This document shows, one piece after another, positions 1 to 8,890 of a DNA stretch of 64,000 nucleotides. Position numbers and translations under genes: made by a program. Within the stretch, counting starts at the first letter, position 1, and every line of letters starts with the position of its first letter. The stretch spans positions 248,001-312,000 of the forward strand of contig NZ_JASHJI010000004.1 of the NCBI RefSeq assembly GCF_030733265.1. The letters run 5' to 3'. This stretch comes from Roseibium sp. MMSF_3412 (lineage in GTDB: Bacteria; Pseudomonadota; Alphaproteobacteria; Rhizobiales; Stappiaceae). The notes under the pieces were generated by a model, which did no database searches, was not told the DNA's origin, and was given only the letters and a program-made list of their open reading frames with translations.

Positions 1-420
1 CAGAGCGCGCAGATAGAAGCCATACGGGATCATCCGTACGGTCTTGCCGTCGGTCTGCCTGCCCATGTCGATGGTCTTCTGGGTCAGCGTGTTGCCGTGC
101 TCCCAACCGGCAATCTTGTCGTTCAGATTGACCAGCCTGTCCTTGTAGATGCCCGCCCAGCGATCCGGCATTTCAACGACGTCGGGAATGTCGCCGCCGG
201 CAACCATGGTCGCGAATTTCTCGAACGCCTGGCCCCAGGGCAGTGACACGATTTCCACTTCCGTGCCGGGATTTGCCGCTTCGAATTCGTCCACCAGTCC
301 CTGCAGGACCTGCGTACGTTCCGGGCTGGTGATCACTTCCACCAGCTTCAATGTTTCAGCATGAGCTGACGTTGCCGCCAGAACAGCTAACGCACTGAGT
401 GCGCTCAACAGCTTTTTCAT
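1..420 (-). CDS. ABC transporter sugar-type substrate-binding protein, N-terminal part
   Basis: Reading leftwards from ATG at 418-420 the frame stays open to the window edge, giving about 140 residues; the C-terminal two thirds lie outside. It begins MKKLLSALSALAVLAATSAHA, a Sec signal peptide with an Ala-x-Ala type cleavage site. The mature part shows the family-1 extracellular binding-protein pattern: a segment ending FEAANPGTEVEIVSLPWGQ followed by MVAGGDIPDVVEM. This is the periplasmic subunit that captures a solute, usually a sugar or polyol, for an ABC importer; the ligand cannot be told from this fragment. Its start lies about 38 bases downstream of the PLP enzyme gene on the same strand, so the two could share a transcript under the GntR regulator at 1620-2348. 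Confidence 0.85.
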   Translation of the reverse strand, partial: MKKLLSALSALAVLAATSAHAETLKLVEVITSPERTQVLQGLVDEFEAANPGTEVEIVSLPWGQAFEKFATMVAGGDIPDVVEMPDRWAGIYKDRLVNLNDKIAGWEHGNTLTQKTIDMGRQTDGKTVRMIPYGFYLRAL

Positions 421-457
421 CTCTCCACCTCTTTTGAGTTCAGTTGTTAGGCACGCC

Positions 458-1627
458 TTATTTTTCTTTGGCGCTTAGACTGAGAGCCGCATCAAAGTCA
501 GCCCAAAGGTCGATGGGATCTTCGAGGCCGAGACTCAGCCGGACGATCCGGCCCGAAACCCCGAAGCGTTGCAGGGAGTTCTCTTCCCCGGATTGGTTGA
601 GTGCGATTTGCGTCGGCAGGACCAGGCTTTCAAACCCGCCCCAGCTGACGCCGAGCCGGAACAGCTTCAAAGCATCCGCGAAATCCGGAATGCTGACGCT
701 GTCATCAAGCTCGACGGAGAGCAGCCCGGACCTTCCGGTCAGCCCCGGCACCGTGTTGGGGCCCGGAGACCGAACCTTTTTGACGAGTCGATGTCCGGAG
801 AGGTTGTCAACGAACCGGTCCGCCGCCGACTGATGCTGCCGCATGCGCGCGCCGAGTGTCCGCAGTCCCCGGGTCAGCAGAAAGGCCTCGAAGGGTGCGA
901 GTTTGCCGCCGAGAAGGGAGAGAGACAGATCACGGATCTTTCCGATCAGTTCGCCACTTGAAATGACGACACCTGCGACCGTATCGGAGTGCCCCGAGAG
1001 ATATTTCGACGCCGAATGAAGAACGATATCGACGCCCAGCGTCAGCGGACGCTGAAAGACCGGGGTCGCCCAGGAATTGTCGATCACCGTGAGCGTCCCG
1101 TGCCGTCTGGCGTGGGCAGCAACCCGTGGAAGATCCATTGCCTCAAAGACAACCGTGTTCGGACTTTCAAGATAGGCGAGCCTGACCCCGTCAAGCAGAT
1201 CCGGATCATTCTCGAAATCCGCGACCGGATGATAGGTGATCTCCACCCCGAAAGGTCTCAGCAGGCGCTCGAAGAACCTGTAGGCGTCCGGATAGACATG
1301 CTCGACGCAGGCGATGCGGTCACCCGGCCTGACCAGCGCCAGCACGGTGGAGGAAATTGCCGCCATCCCGGATGCAAAACCGACCGCCGCCTCGCCTTCC
1401 TCCGCGGCGGCAATCATGCCCTCGAAGGCCGCGACCGTCGGGTTCTGAACCCGGCTGTACAGGGGATCATCGGAGCGTCCGGCCATCCGGTCTTCGAATG
1501 CCTTGTAGCTGTCGAACGCGAACAGGGACGTCTGCACGATCGGCGGGACAACCGCTCCTCCCGCCCCTTCGGCAACGCTCGCAAGCAGGGTTTCGATCGA
1601 ATAGTCGCCGGGGCGCCGTTCAGTCAT
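458..1627 (-). CDS. PLP-dependent Cys/Met metabolism enzyme (cystathionine lyase/synthase fold)
   Basis: A protein of about 389 residues of the Cys/Met metabolism PLP family (gamma-synthases, beta- and gamma-lyases). The motif SASKYLSGHSD contains the lysine expected to form the Schiff base with PLP. YSRVQNPTV and FASGMAAISS are the usual N-terminal cofactor and substrate regions, and VIDNSWATP holds the aspartate that contacts the pyridine nitrogen. I chose ATG at 1625-1627 because the longer open frame runs back through the upstream regulator gene. Start and stop then overlap by 8 bases, implying translational coupling with the GntR gene. The family is sure; the exact reaction (beta-lyase, gamma-lyase or related) is not readable from sequence. 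Confidence 0.88.
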   Translation of the reverse strand: MTERRPGDYSIETLLASVAEGAGGAVVPPIVQTSLFAFDSYKAFEDRMAGRSDDPLYSRVQNPTVAAFEGMIAAAEEGEAAVGFASGMAAISSTVLALVRPGDRIACVEHVYPDAYRFFERLLRPFGVEITYHPVADFENDPDLLDGVRLAYLESPNTVVFEAMDLPRVAAHARRHGTLTVIDNSWATPVFQRPLTLGVDIVLHSASKYLSGHSDTVAGVVISSGELIGKIRDLSLSLLGGKLAPFEAFLLTRGLRTLGARMRQHQSAADRFVDNLSGHRLVKKVRSPGPNTVPGLTGRSGLLSVELDDSVSIPDFADALKLFRLGVSWGGFESLVLPTQIALNQSGEENSLQRFGVSGRIVRLSLGLEDPIDLWADFDAALSLSAKEK

Positions 1628-2348
1628 TGCATGCCTCGGCGATTTGCAGGGTTTCGGCACACACCATGTCGATGATGCGTTCCGTGAACTCGACCGCCCG
1701 GTCCTCGTCGCCGGCAATGACGGCATCGGCCAGCGGCCTGTGCAGCGGGATTGAATCCTGACCCAGATGCGGCTTGCCGAAGGGCGTTTCGTATATGTCG
1801 TGAAAGCACTTCAGGATCTGGTCGATAATCTGTTCGAAGAGCGGGTTTCCGGTCGCTGCATGGATCGCCTTGTGAAAGCGATGGTCGGCGGGGCGCCAGT
1901 CTTCTCCGGCCTCATAAACGGCAATCAGTTCGGCGGCGCGCGCATTGATCACCCGGCGCTGGTCCGTCGTCGCGAGCCGCGTCGCCAGGCGAACGGCCTC
2001 GATCTCGAGCGGGCGGCGAACCTGCTGCATCCGGATCAGGCTTTCGGCTTCATGCTTGATCGTCAACGCCACCCGCAGGGTGTTGCGGGACATTTCGCCA
2101 ATCAGCCTGGTTCCTGCGCCCTTGTTCCGGCTGACGACACCCATGCTCTCCCAGGTTTTCAGCGTTTCGCGGATGGTCGATCTGCCGAAGCCCAGCCGGC
2201 GCACCAGTTCCAGTTCCGGAGGCAGCCGGTCGCCGACCTGAAGGCCCTCGTCCTCGATCAGCTTGATGAGCGCGTGGGGCACGTCCCGGGGCTCTTCAGC
2301 GGACTGGTCTTCGGAAGCGCGTTTTTTGACCGGAGTTTTTTCCACCAT
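1620..2348 (-). CDS. GntR family transcriptional regulator, FadR/FCD subfamily
   Basis: 242 residues. An N-terminal winged helix lies at about residues 25-90 (DRLPPELELVRRLGFGRSTI, then LKTWESMGVVSRNKGAGTRL), followed by an all-helical FCD effector domain with the metal or ligand histidine region HRFHKAIHAATGNPLF. These regulators normally bind a small carboxylate or amino acid and repress a neighbouring catabolic operon. It is the first gene of the leftward unit, overlaps the PLP enzyme by 8 bases, and has three copies of TGTCTGAC in front of its start, so autoregulation is likely. The extended N-terminus (MVEKTPVKKRASEDQSAEEP) is charged and probably disordered. Confidence 0.9.
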   Translation of the reverse strand: MVEKTPVKKRASEDQSAEEPRDVPHALIKLIEDEGLQVGDRLPPELELVRRLGFGRSTIRETLKTWESMGVVSRNKGAGTRLIGEMSRNTLRVALTIKHEAESLIRMQQVRRPLEIEAVRLATRLATTDQRRVINARAAELIAVYEAGEDWRPADHRFHKAIHAATGNPLFEQIIDQILKCFHDIYETPFGKPHLGQDSIPLHRPLADAVIAGDEDRAVEFTERIIDMVCAETLQIAEACND

Positions 2349-2370
2349 GGACCGATGTCGACCTTTCCCT

Positions 2371-2423
2371 TGTCTGACCGAACCATATCACTTTGTCTGA
2401 CATTGTAAACATTATGTCTGACA
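2371..2423. promoter_or_regulatory. Three TGTCTGAC(A/C) boxes upstream of the GntR gene
   Basis: TGTCTGACC lies at 2371-2379, TGTCTGACA at 2394-2402 and TGTCTGACA at 2415-2423. The last two are perfect inverted repeats (TGTC-T-GACA). The copies are spaced 23 and 21 bases, about two helical turns, and sit 23 to 75 bases upstream of the GntR start codon. FadR-type GntR operators are often short palindromes of this kind, so this is the probable operator of the adjacent regulator; the assignment is inference. Confidence 0.6.
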
Positions 2424-2534
2424 AAGTTTCAATCTGGAAGGGAGACGCGTTCTGACGCACCAGGCTTTCAGGATACGGAACGCTTGAGGAAGCACGGCAA
2501 AGGAGTGACGCCGTTTCGCGGCCCGGCGTGCAAC

Positions 2535-2571
2535 CTTGTGCGTAGGCACAAGACAGGGTTGAACCCCTGTC
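2535..2571 (-). terminator. Tandem hairpins downstream of the LuxR-type gene
   Basis: Two adjacent perfect 7-bp stems: CTTGTGC/GCACAAG (2535-2541 with 2546-2552) and GACAGGG/CCCTGTC (2552-2558 with 2565-2571). They lie about 60 bases beyond the stop of the leftward LuxR-type gene. There is no T-run, so this is a possible factor-dependent or weak terminator only. Confidence 0.35.
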
Positions 2572-2628
2572 CGGTCATGCTCGGCAGGCAGTGGCCGCGG
2601 CACCTACGGCCTGGCCATCTGTTTGCGA

Positions 2629-3423
2629 TCAGGTGAGATTGCCTTCGGGAAGATTCCCCCTTAGGCGGGCTTTTGCTTCCGTGGCTTTCGGCGCGATCAG
2701 GCCGCGTTCATAGGCGATTGCGACGATGTGGGTCTTGTTGGTCGCATTCAGCTTCCGGGAAATGGAGGCAAAATAACCTGCAATCGTCGTTTCGGAGACG
2801 CCCAGGACCAATCCGCATTCGAGATTGGTCTTGCCGACAGCCGCCAGTTCGACGCACTCGATCTCGCGGGGCGTCAGGTCTTTGGTTTTCCAGTTCGCCG
2901 CCAGAAGCAGATGAAGGTGGCCGAAGGCATAGTGGCACAGGAGATGAAGCATCGCCGTTTCCCCGCTTGTCGGCAGAGGCCGCTCGCCCATGAAGGCAAT
3001 GGCGCCTTTCCGGCCGACATTGTCGTAGCATGGCAGGAAGACGCCGCGCGGCACCTTGTGCTTCACGAAAAGCTCCCTGATGAACTCCGTTTGCTCTTCA
3101 GGCCGTTGCAACGGCAGGTGTTCAACGTCGTACTCAACCGGCTTCCGGTCCTTGCGCAAAGCCGCCATGACCGGGCTGTTTTCCAGCAATCTGTGCCGGT
3201 CATACTCTGCAACGAGGTCGGCGGATACGTTGGTTGCAACGAAGGCGGACCGGATCAGGCGATCCTGCTCGTCCGGCAGAAACACCACACCATAGTTGGT
3301 AAAGTCCAGGGCGGTTGCCGTTTCCTTCAGCAGGGAGAAGAGCTCATGCGGCGTTTCCAGACGGGTCACCCTCTCGTAGCAAGAGACGATAAACTCCGAG
3401 TGTTTGCACAAATTTTCCGGCAT
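2629..3423 (-). CDS. LuxR family regulator with autoinducer-binding-like N-terminal domain
   Basis: 264 residues. The C-terminal LuxR-type HTH spans about residues 178-240 (LTPREIECVELAAVGKTNLE, then LGVSETTIAGYFASISRKLN). The N-terminal 170 residues resemble the autoinducer-binding domain of LuxR proteins but are diverged. No acyl-homoserine-lactone synthase gene is seen in the window, so this is best called an orphan or solo LuxR protein; the signal, if any, is unknown. It is a single gene, and the upstream side faces the end of the GGDEF-EAL gene. Confidence 0.82.
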   Translation of the reverse strand: MPENLCKHSEFIVSCYERVTRLETPHELFSLLKETATALDFTNYGVVFLPDEQDRLIRSAFVATNVSADLVAEYDRHRLLENSPVMAALRKDRKPVEYDVEHLPLQRPEEQTEFIRELFVKHKVPRGVFLPCYDNVGRKGAIAFMGERPLPTSGETAMLHLLCHYAFGHLHLLLAANWKTKDLTPREIECVELAAVGKTNLECGLVLGVSETTIAGYFASISRKLNATNKTHIVAIAYERGLIAPKATEAKARLRGNLPEGNLT

Positions 3424-3588
3424 GCCAGCCCCGGTTCACGATACAACCCATTTGCAACTGATACATGTATTTCCCGATGACTTGAATCTGCAAAAATACC
3501 CTCAGTATTTTTACAAGACCATGCGGAATTGCGGCCCCTTCTTGCAGCAAGTTCAATTCGCCATAGAAAAGAACGTCTTACGGAAAAT

Positions 3589-3628
3589 CAAAAAAAGACA
3601 TGCGCGCCGTGCGTTGGCGCGTGGCATG
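3589..3628 (-). terminator. Rho-independent terminator of the GGDEF-EAL gene
   Basis: Read on the minus strand there is a hairpin with outer arms CATGC/GCATG and inner arms GCGCC/GGCGC around a 7-base loop (3599-3628), followed at once by a run of seven T (A-run at 3590-3596 on the plus strand). It lies 34 bases past the stop codon of the leftward GGDEF-EAL gene. Confidence 0.8.
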
Positions 3629-3661
3629 AAAGTTAAAGCACTTGTGCCTCGGCAGCACAAA

Positions 3662-5776
3662 TCAGCATCGGATTTCGATCCAGGGGGCCGGGCGCCCGAA
3701 ATGGAACCCCTGTGCCGCCTCGATGTCCAGCGTGCGGAGCAGCCCGGCCTGGGCAGGCGTCTCGATGTGTTTTGCAACCACCTTCATTCCCAGCTTGCGC
3801 GCCGCCCCGATCAGACCGCTCAGGATCGCCGCCCTGGCGGGCTCGCGAAGCACCTGACGCGTCAGGCCGGCCTCCAGCTTCAGCCACTCGACGCGCATGC
3901 CGGGCAAGCGCGACAGCACCGGCCAGTGTCCGGCAAAGTCGTCAATGGCCGTCTGACATCCGAACTCTGAAACGAAACCGAAAAAGGATTCCACGGTCGA
4001 CGGCTCCCGCAGGAAGTCCTTTTCCGCAATCTCCAGGCACAAGCGCGACGCCAGCAGCGGATTGACCGACAGGCGGCTGTGCAGGCTGTCGCGGAAACCC
4101 GGATCACGCGCGGATTCCGCAGAGACATTCATGGTCAAAAGAGACCTGTTGGCACTGCGTTCGGCCGCATCAAGCACCCTGTCGAGGGTCCAGGCATCGA
4201 CCTGGGCGATGAATCCCGACCGTTCGGCCGCGGAAATCCAGGCGCGTGAGGACAACCCCTTCGCGCGCTCACCCTGAAGGCGCAACAACACCTCGTGCCC
4301 GCAGATCTCATTGGTCTTAAGCGACACGATCGGCATGGCGTAGAGAACCAGCTCCTTGCCGCAGAAGCTCTCCGGCTCCGGCAAGTTGTCCTGTTCCTCC
4401 AGTTCGTTGGCCGCGTCGCCCGCATCGTCCGCGCATAACTGAACCGATCGTCCTCCACCACGCTTGCCACGCAGGCAAGCCGTGTCGGCAAGAGCCAGCA
4501 ATGCGCTGGCATCCTTGTTTTTCTGCAACGTCTCGCTGTCGGCATAGGCAACGCCGACAGATCCGGAGATGGTGAAGACACGGTCCTTGATTTCAAGCCG
4601 GATCCTGCCGAACCCTTCCAGGATCCTTTCGGCATATTCGTGGGCGGTTTCCCGGCTCGTGACCGGCAACATCGCCGCAAATTCATCACCACCGATCCGG
4701 GCGACCGTTCCCAGTTCGCCAAGTGTCAGCTTCAGGCAGGATGCAACACGCAACAACATGTCGTCGCCCGCGTCATGCCCACCCAGATCATTGACTTTCT
4801 TGAACTCGTCAAGGTCGATGTAGTAGACGGCCAGACCAGTCTCGCCGTCTGCGCGGATGTGCGCCAGCTCGCGTTTCAGTGCGCGCGTGAAGGCACGCCG
4901 GTTTTCCAGCCCTGTGAGGGGGTCCTCATATGCAAGACGCTTGTTCTCCGCAATTTCGGCGGGATTTTCGACGTTTCGCCTGACGATGGCCATACAGGCG
5001 ATTTCATCCGGGCTGCCATCATGGCCGCCCGGCAATGCGATCAGCCTGACCTCGCTGACCTGCGACCCGCCGGGGGACATGTCGCGCGAAGATGCTGCCG
5101 TTTCGGGAATGTGCAATGTGTGGGGAAGTGACTGCCGCGCCTCTTCAAGCGCCTGCTTCAAGCCATCCAGATCCTGCGCGCCGCCCGTTTTCTCCAGCAG
5201 CGTCAGCGCCATGTCCTCATGGCTCTCGGCGCCGGCAAAATAAAGTATCTCGTCTGGAAAATGCGCAAGAACGCTGCTGTCGGAGACCTCACGCCCCACC
5301 GTTTTCTCTGGTTCTGATGCGTTGACGCCTGACGGGTTAAAGGTGCCGTGCCACTGCTCCTGACCCTCGTTTGCGGTCTCGAACTGGACCAGGACCGCCT
5401 CGCGACCCTTTTGGAGAAAGACATGGGAGGTGCACATGAAATGACTGCAAAAAACCGCTCCCGACCTGAGCCTTACTTCCCCGCTTATTTCTGCCGGCAA
5501 TCCGCCAAAGGCAACCGCCAGCACCCGTTCGAAGCGCGCGCTGCTTTCGTCCGACATAAAGTCCTGAAACCGGCCGGGCACGCCCGAAAGACCCCGCAGT
5601 TGGAGGCCGTTTTCAAACGCCTTGTTGCAGGCCAGGATGCCGCCATCCCTTGCGACATAGGCAGCCGCAAAGGGCAACACTTCCAACAGCGAAGTGTGAA
5701 AGGCGGACAATATTTTGCTCTGCGAGAGACCGGAATGATCCTTCCGGTCTGCCGCCAACCGATGGCTGATTTGCAC
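3662..5776 (-). CDS. GGDEF-EAL signalling protein with a degenerate EAL domain
   Basis: 704 residues starting at GTG (5774-5776) with an AGGG ribosome site upstream. Layout: a PAS-like sensor region (about 25-150), a linker, a GGDEF domain (about 285-450), then an EAL domain (about 460-704). The GGDEF signature is intact (ARIGGDEFAAML, residue about 361), so cyclic-di-GMP synthesis is possible; no RxxD inhibitory site sits in front of it. The EAL half is altered at several conserved positions: EVL replaces EAL (about 494), EIAEKD replaces the usual EITE, LKLEA replaces the LKID/LKLD metal-site region, and VAKHIET replaces VAEGVET. Phosphodiesterase activity is therefore doubtful, and the domain may act as a sensor or binding module. 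No membrane segment is evident. It is followed by a strong terminator. Confidence 0.88.
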   Translation of the reverse strand: MQISHRLAADRKDHSGLSQSKILSAFHTSLLEVLPFAAAYVARDGGILACNKAFENGLQLRGLSGVPGRFQDFMSDESSARFERVLAVAFGGLPAEISGEVRLRSGAVFCSHFMCTSHVFLQKGREAVLVQFETANEGQEQWHGTFNPSGVNASEPEKTVGREVSDSSVLAHFPDEILYFAGAESHEDMALTLLEKTGGAQDLDGLKQALEEARQSLPHTLHIPETAASSRDMSPGGSQVSEVRLIALPGGHDGSPDEIACMAIVRRNVENPAEIAENKRLAYEDPLTGLENRRAFTRALKRELAHIRADGETGLAVYYIDLDEFKKVNDLGGHDAGDDMLLRVASCLKLTLGELGTVARIGGDEFAAMLPVTSRETAHEYAERILEGFGRIRLEIKDRVFTISGSVGVAYADSETLQKNKDASALLALADTACLRGKRGGGRSVQLCADDAGDAANELEEQDNLPEPESFCGKELVLYAMPIVSLKTNEICGHEVLLRLQGERAKGLSSRAWISAAERSGFIAQVDAWTLDRVLDAAERSANRSLLTMNVSAESARDPGFRDSLHSRLSVNPLLASRLCLEIAEKDFLREPSTVESFFGFVSEFGCQTAIDDFAGHWPVLSRLPGMRVEWLKLEAGLTRQVLREPARAAILSGLIGAARKLGMKVVAKHIETPAQAGLLRTLDIEAAQGFHFGRPAPWIEIRC

Positions 5777-6102
5777 CAGACAACCCTTTCAACAATGTCT
5801 TTTACACTGACGCCTTCTGAAATACTCGTGCGTCACCCCTGAAAATTATTACCACAGTTTAACCGTTAAACTTGCCTAAGCAAAACAACTCACAGATCTT
5901 AAAAATTTTATGGTTAATATTAATTTTACCAATAACTTTCAAATTTATTTCAAATTTATATTTCTCTCTACTCGTATTATCCTAAATTGCTGAATTTGCC
6001 TTATTTTGATCACTGCTTTGACGTAGGGGAACGCGCCGGCGGGCCGAGAGCCCGATTTACAAATTCGTAAAAAATAATTCCGGCGACAGGACGAGGTTTG
6101 CC
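5777..6102. other. AT-rich divergent intergenic region
   Basis: About 325 bases between the divergent GGDEF-EAL and rlpA-like genes, markedly AT-rich compared with its surroundings, especially 5840-6010. It contains the perfect palindrome TTTAACCGTTAAA near 5858-5870. It presumably carries both promoters; no small coding frame is convincing. Confidence 0.5.
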
Positions 6103-6519
6103 ATGTTTACCATTTCTGCACGGGTCTTGCGCCCGCTGGTTGCGCTGAGTGTTGCCTCACCGCTGCTTCTTTTTTCCACCTCCGCACAGGCAAATGATGC
6201 CTTTCAGCAATGCGGAAAAGCCTCCTGGTACAAACTGGGGGGAACCACGGCCAGCGGAGAGCGCGCCAACCCTCAGGGCCTCACGGCTGCGCACCGGACG
6301 TTGCCGTTTGGCACTCTGGTCGACGTGACCAACCTGTCGAATGGCAAGACGGTCACGGTTCGGATCAATGACCGCGGCCCGTTTGCAAAAGGCCGCGTGA
6401 TCGATGTGACCCTGGCGGCGGCCAAGCAGCTCGGTTTCGTACAAAAGGGCATTACGAAGGTGCGCGTAACCGGTGCCGACGCGCCGAATAGCGCCATTCC
6501 TAAGCAGAAATGCCAGTGA
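6103..6519 (+). CDS. rlpA: RlpA-like double-psi beta-barrel protein
   Basis: 138 residues. A signal peptide (about 1-29, ending SAQA) is followed by a single double-psi beta-barrel: [19 protein letters not shown], a [11 protein letters not shown] segment, and [17 protein letters not shown]. The aspartate in NDRGP and the barrel layout match RlpA, a lytic transglycosylase or septal ring protein acting on peptidoglycan. There is no lipobox cysteine and no C-terminal SPOR domain, so this is a short secreted form rather than the full lipoprotein. Enzyme activity is inferred from the family only. Confidence 0.85.
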   Translation: MFTISARVLRPLVALSVASPLLLFSTSAQANDAFQQCGKASWYKLGGTTASGERANPQGLTAAHRTLPFGTLVDVTNLSNGKTVTVRINDRGPFAKGRVIDVTLAAAKQLGFVQKGITKVRVTGADAPNSAIPKQKCQ

Positions 6520-6639
6520 GAACGTGTGATTGGCGTGTTTCCGACAGTGCCGGACCGCTCTGGATTTGACAACAAGACCACGCTAGCCATCTGAAAAATA
6601 ATGGATTTTTTCCTGTCCCGGAGCATCACTGCCCGACTC

Positions 6640-6798
6640 AGTATGAATAACGATCAGTCGCATTAGAGTGAATCAAAAAATAAAATATTTTACGGTAATG
6701 ACATTACATTGAGATGTCGCTAGAGTTGCCGCCGTGGTCGATGGGGCCACGTGCACAGTAACTTTATTCGCGCAGTCTCACGGCTGCGCGTTTTTTTT
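6640..6798 (+). ncRNA. Candidate small RNA ending in a strong terminator
   Basis: The 344-base gap between rlpA (ends 6519) and the convergent photolyase gene holds no good coding frame. It ends in a textbook terminator 250 bases past rlpA: stem CGCGCAG/CTGCGCG followed by eight T. Just before it a GTGG...CCAC stem can form (about 6733-6752), and the upstream part is AT-rich. This arrangement fits a short Hfq-type RNA, but it could simply be a long rlpA 3' UTR. The 5' end given is a guess. Confidence 0.35.
6769..6798 (+). terminator. Rho-independent terminator
   Basis: Perfect 7-bp stem CGCGCAG (6769-6775) with CTGCGCG (6784-6790), an 8-base loop, then T8 at 6791-6798. It is oriented for rightward transcripts, that is rlpA or the candidate small RNA. 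Confidence 0.85.
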
Positions 6799-6863
6799 GT
6801 CTGCCCCGAAAAACTGGCGCTTGCCTGGCTTTCGACCGGCTTGCCGGGTGAGCCGGAAAAGCC

Positions 6864-8447
6864 CTAGAGGCGTTCATTGCGGTCGAGCCTGCCAAGAAAT
6901 GCCGCGGCGCTCTCCCGATAGGCCTGCTTCTTGTCCGGTGCCATCCTGTTCCAGGTGGCATAGGGCTGCCCCAACCTGGGGTTTCCTTTCAGGACATCGT
7001 GATTGCGGTCCAGAAAATCCCAGTAGAGCGCGTTGAAGGGACACGCACCTTTTTCCGTCTTGAGACGAACGTCGTAGGAACAGGTCGCGCAGTGGTCCGA
7101 CATCTTGTTGATGTAGTTGCCGCCGGACACATACGGCTTGGAGGCAAGCAGCCCGCCATCGGCGAACTGGCTCATGCCGACCGTGTTGGGAAGCTCGACC
7201 CATTCATACGCATCCGCATAAACGGCCAGGTACCATTCATGCACTTCGTGCGGATCGATGCCGGCCAGAAGGGCAAAATTTCCGGTGACCATCAGGCGCT
7301 GGATATGGTGTGCATAGGCCTCCTCGATCGTCTGACCGATCGCTTCGGAAAGACAGCGCATATCCGTCTCGCCGGTCCAGTAGAACCTGGGCAGCTGGCG
7401 TGACGCACCGAACGCGTTGGAGGCGGCATAGTCCGGCATTTTCAGCCAGTAGATCCCGCGCACATATTCCCGCCAGCCGAGAATCTGGCGAATGTAACCC
7501 TCGGCCGCATTCAGCGGCGCCCTGCCCTGCCGCCACGCCGCCTCGACCTTGCGGCAGAGATCGAGCGGGTCCAGAAGGCCGGCATTGAGATAGGCGGAGA
7601 TGACCGAGTGATAGAGGAATTTCTCGCCGGTCAGCATCGCATCCTGGTAGGTGCCGAAATCGGCGAGTGCGTCTTCCAGAAAGCGGTCAAAGGCAGCCTC
7701 GGCATCGCGCCGGGTGACCGCGAACCAGAAGGGCTCAAGCGTGCCGATGTGATCGGCAAAGCGCGTTTCGACCAGTTCAATGACCTCACGGGTGATCTCA
7801 TCCGGTGACCAACGTGCCGGCTGCGGCATGAACAGATCCCCGCGTGCGGGCTTGCGGTTGTCGGCGTCATAGTTCCATTTGCCGCCGGCCGGCTTGCCAG
7901 CGTCCATCAGAAGACCGGTCTTCAGGCGCATCTCCCGGTAGAAATGCTCCATCCGCAATTGCTTGCGCCCCGCGGCCCAGACCCTGAAACCGGCTTGTGA
8001 AACAATGAAGCGCGTGTCTTCGCGCGTCTCGACCGGAACACCTGTCAGCGATTGCCAGGAGGCGATGTCCTCCCGAACGCGCCACTCGCCCGGCTCGGTG
8101 ACGACAACCATCCCGGGCTCTGTCTTGGCGCAGGCCCGCGCGACCTCGGCGCGGAAACTGCCCGTGTTGGCATCATCGTCTAGCTTGACATAGTCCACCT
8201 GCCAGCCGTCTTCGCGCAGCTCCTGTGCAAAATGGCGCATGGCGGAGAACAGGAACGCGATCTTCTTCTTGTGGTGGCGGACATAAGTCGCCTCTTCGCG
8301 CACCTCCACCATCAGGATGCGGTCGAGATCCCTGTCGGCGCCGCGCAGGCTGGAAATGCTGGGGGTCAGCTGGTCGCCCAGAATGGGAATGAGATGCCGG
8401 CAGCCGGTCTCCGTCGTCATGTGCGCCCGGGGTTTTGAAACGGTCAT
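6864..8447 (-). CDS. Iron-sulfur bacterial cryptochrome/(6-4) photolyase (FeS-BCP, PhrB-like)
   Basis: About 527 residues of the CryPro/FeS-BCP group typified by Agrobacterium PhrB, which repairs (6-4) photoproducts with FAD and light. The N-terminal Rossmann-like domain starts HLIPILGDQLTP. The FAD-binding helical part includes GYIRQILGWREYVRGIYW and YAHHIQRLMVTGNFALLAG. Four cysteines that would hold the 4Fe-4S cluster are present: one in MRCLSEAIG (about 363), CATC (about 452 and 455) and GACPFN (about 468). I use ATG at 8445-8447; the AGGAGG just before it is only one base away, so the start may be the next ATG (8418-8420). A (6-4) rather than cyclobutane preference is inferred from the subgroup. 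Confidence 0.9.
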   Translation of the reverse strand: MTVSKPRAHMTTETGCRHLIPILGDQLTPSISSLRGADRDLDRILMVEVREEATYVRHHKKKIAFLFSAMRHFAQELREDGWQVDYVKLDDDANTGSFRAEVARACAKTEPGMVVVTEPGEWRVREDIASWQSLTGVPVETREDTRFIVSQAGFRVWAAGRKQLRMEHFYREMRLKTGLLMDAGKPAGGKWNYDADNRKPARGDLFMPQPARWSPDEITREVIELVETRFADHIGTLEPFWFAVTRRDAEAAFDRFLEDALADFGTYQDAMLTGEKFLYHSVISAYLNAGLLDPLDLCRKVEAAWRQGRAPLNAAEGYIRQILGWREYVRGIYWLKMPDYAASNAFGASRQLPRFYWTGETDMRCLSEAIGQTIEEAYAHHIQRLMVTGNFALLAGIDPHEVHEWYLAVYADAYEWVELPNTVGMSQFADGGLLASKPYVSGGNYINKMSDHCATCSYDVRLKTEKGACPFNALYWDFLDRNHDVLKGNPRLGQPYATWNRMAPDKKQAYRESAAAFLGRLDRNERL

Positions 8448-8745
8448 GCCTCCTATACGCACCGACGCGCCGTTGCTATCACATGGCACGCTGCTCCAGA
8501 CGAAATTTCTGCGCCAGCCAGCGCGGGTCTGCACGAGATCGCACAGTTTCGGACAAACCTGGCAAACCCCGGCAAATAGGGACCAACCCGGGTAAGCCCG
8601 GGCAAAGCCGCATGCCGCTGTGCACCCGAGCCGGTCCGTGCCTCATTATATCTTGTCGGATTTTCCAAAAAGCCGTTGCCCGCGCGAAGCGGATCTTGTA
8701 TCAGAACGCTCTATCCACCGCGCACCTTGCTCGCGCGCATGGCAC

Positions 8746-8824
<79 letters not shown>

Positions 8825-8890
8825 TTTTTCCAATTTTTACAGGTTGTTATAGCTTCCACTCAAACCTAGATTACTTGGCTGGCCTACTAA

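Noticed and set aside
2412..2603. 63-residue minus-strand frame between the GntR and LuxR-type genes
   Set aside because: Arg/Pro-rich, no ribosome site, and it overlaps the operator boxes and hairpins.
8550..8635. Repeated CCGGG/CCTGG pieces before the tRNA gene
   Set aside because: Irregular and low complexity; not a CRISPR array and no consistent unit or spacer length.
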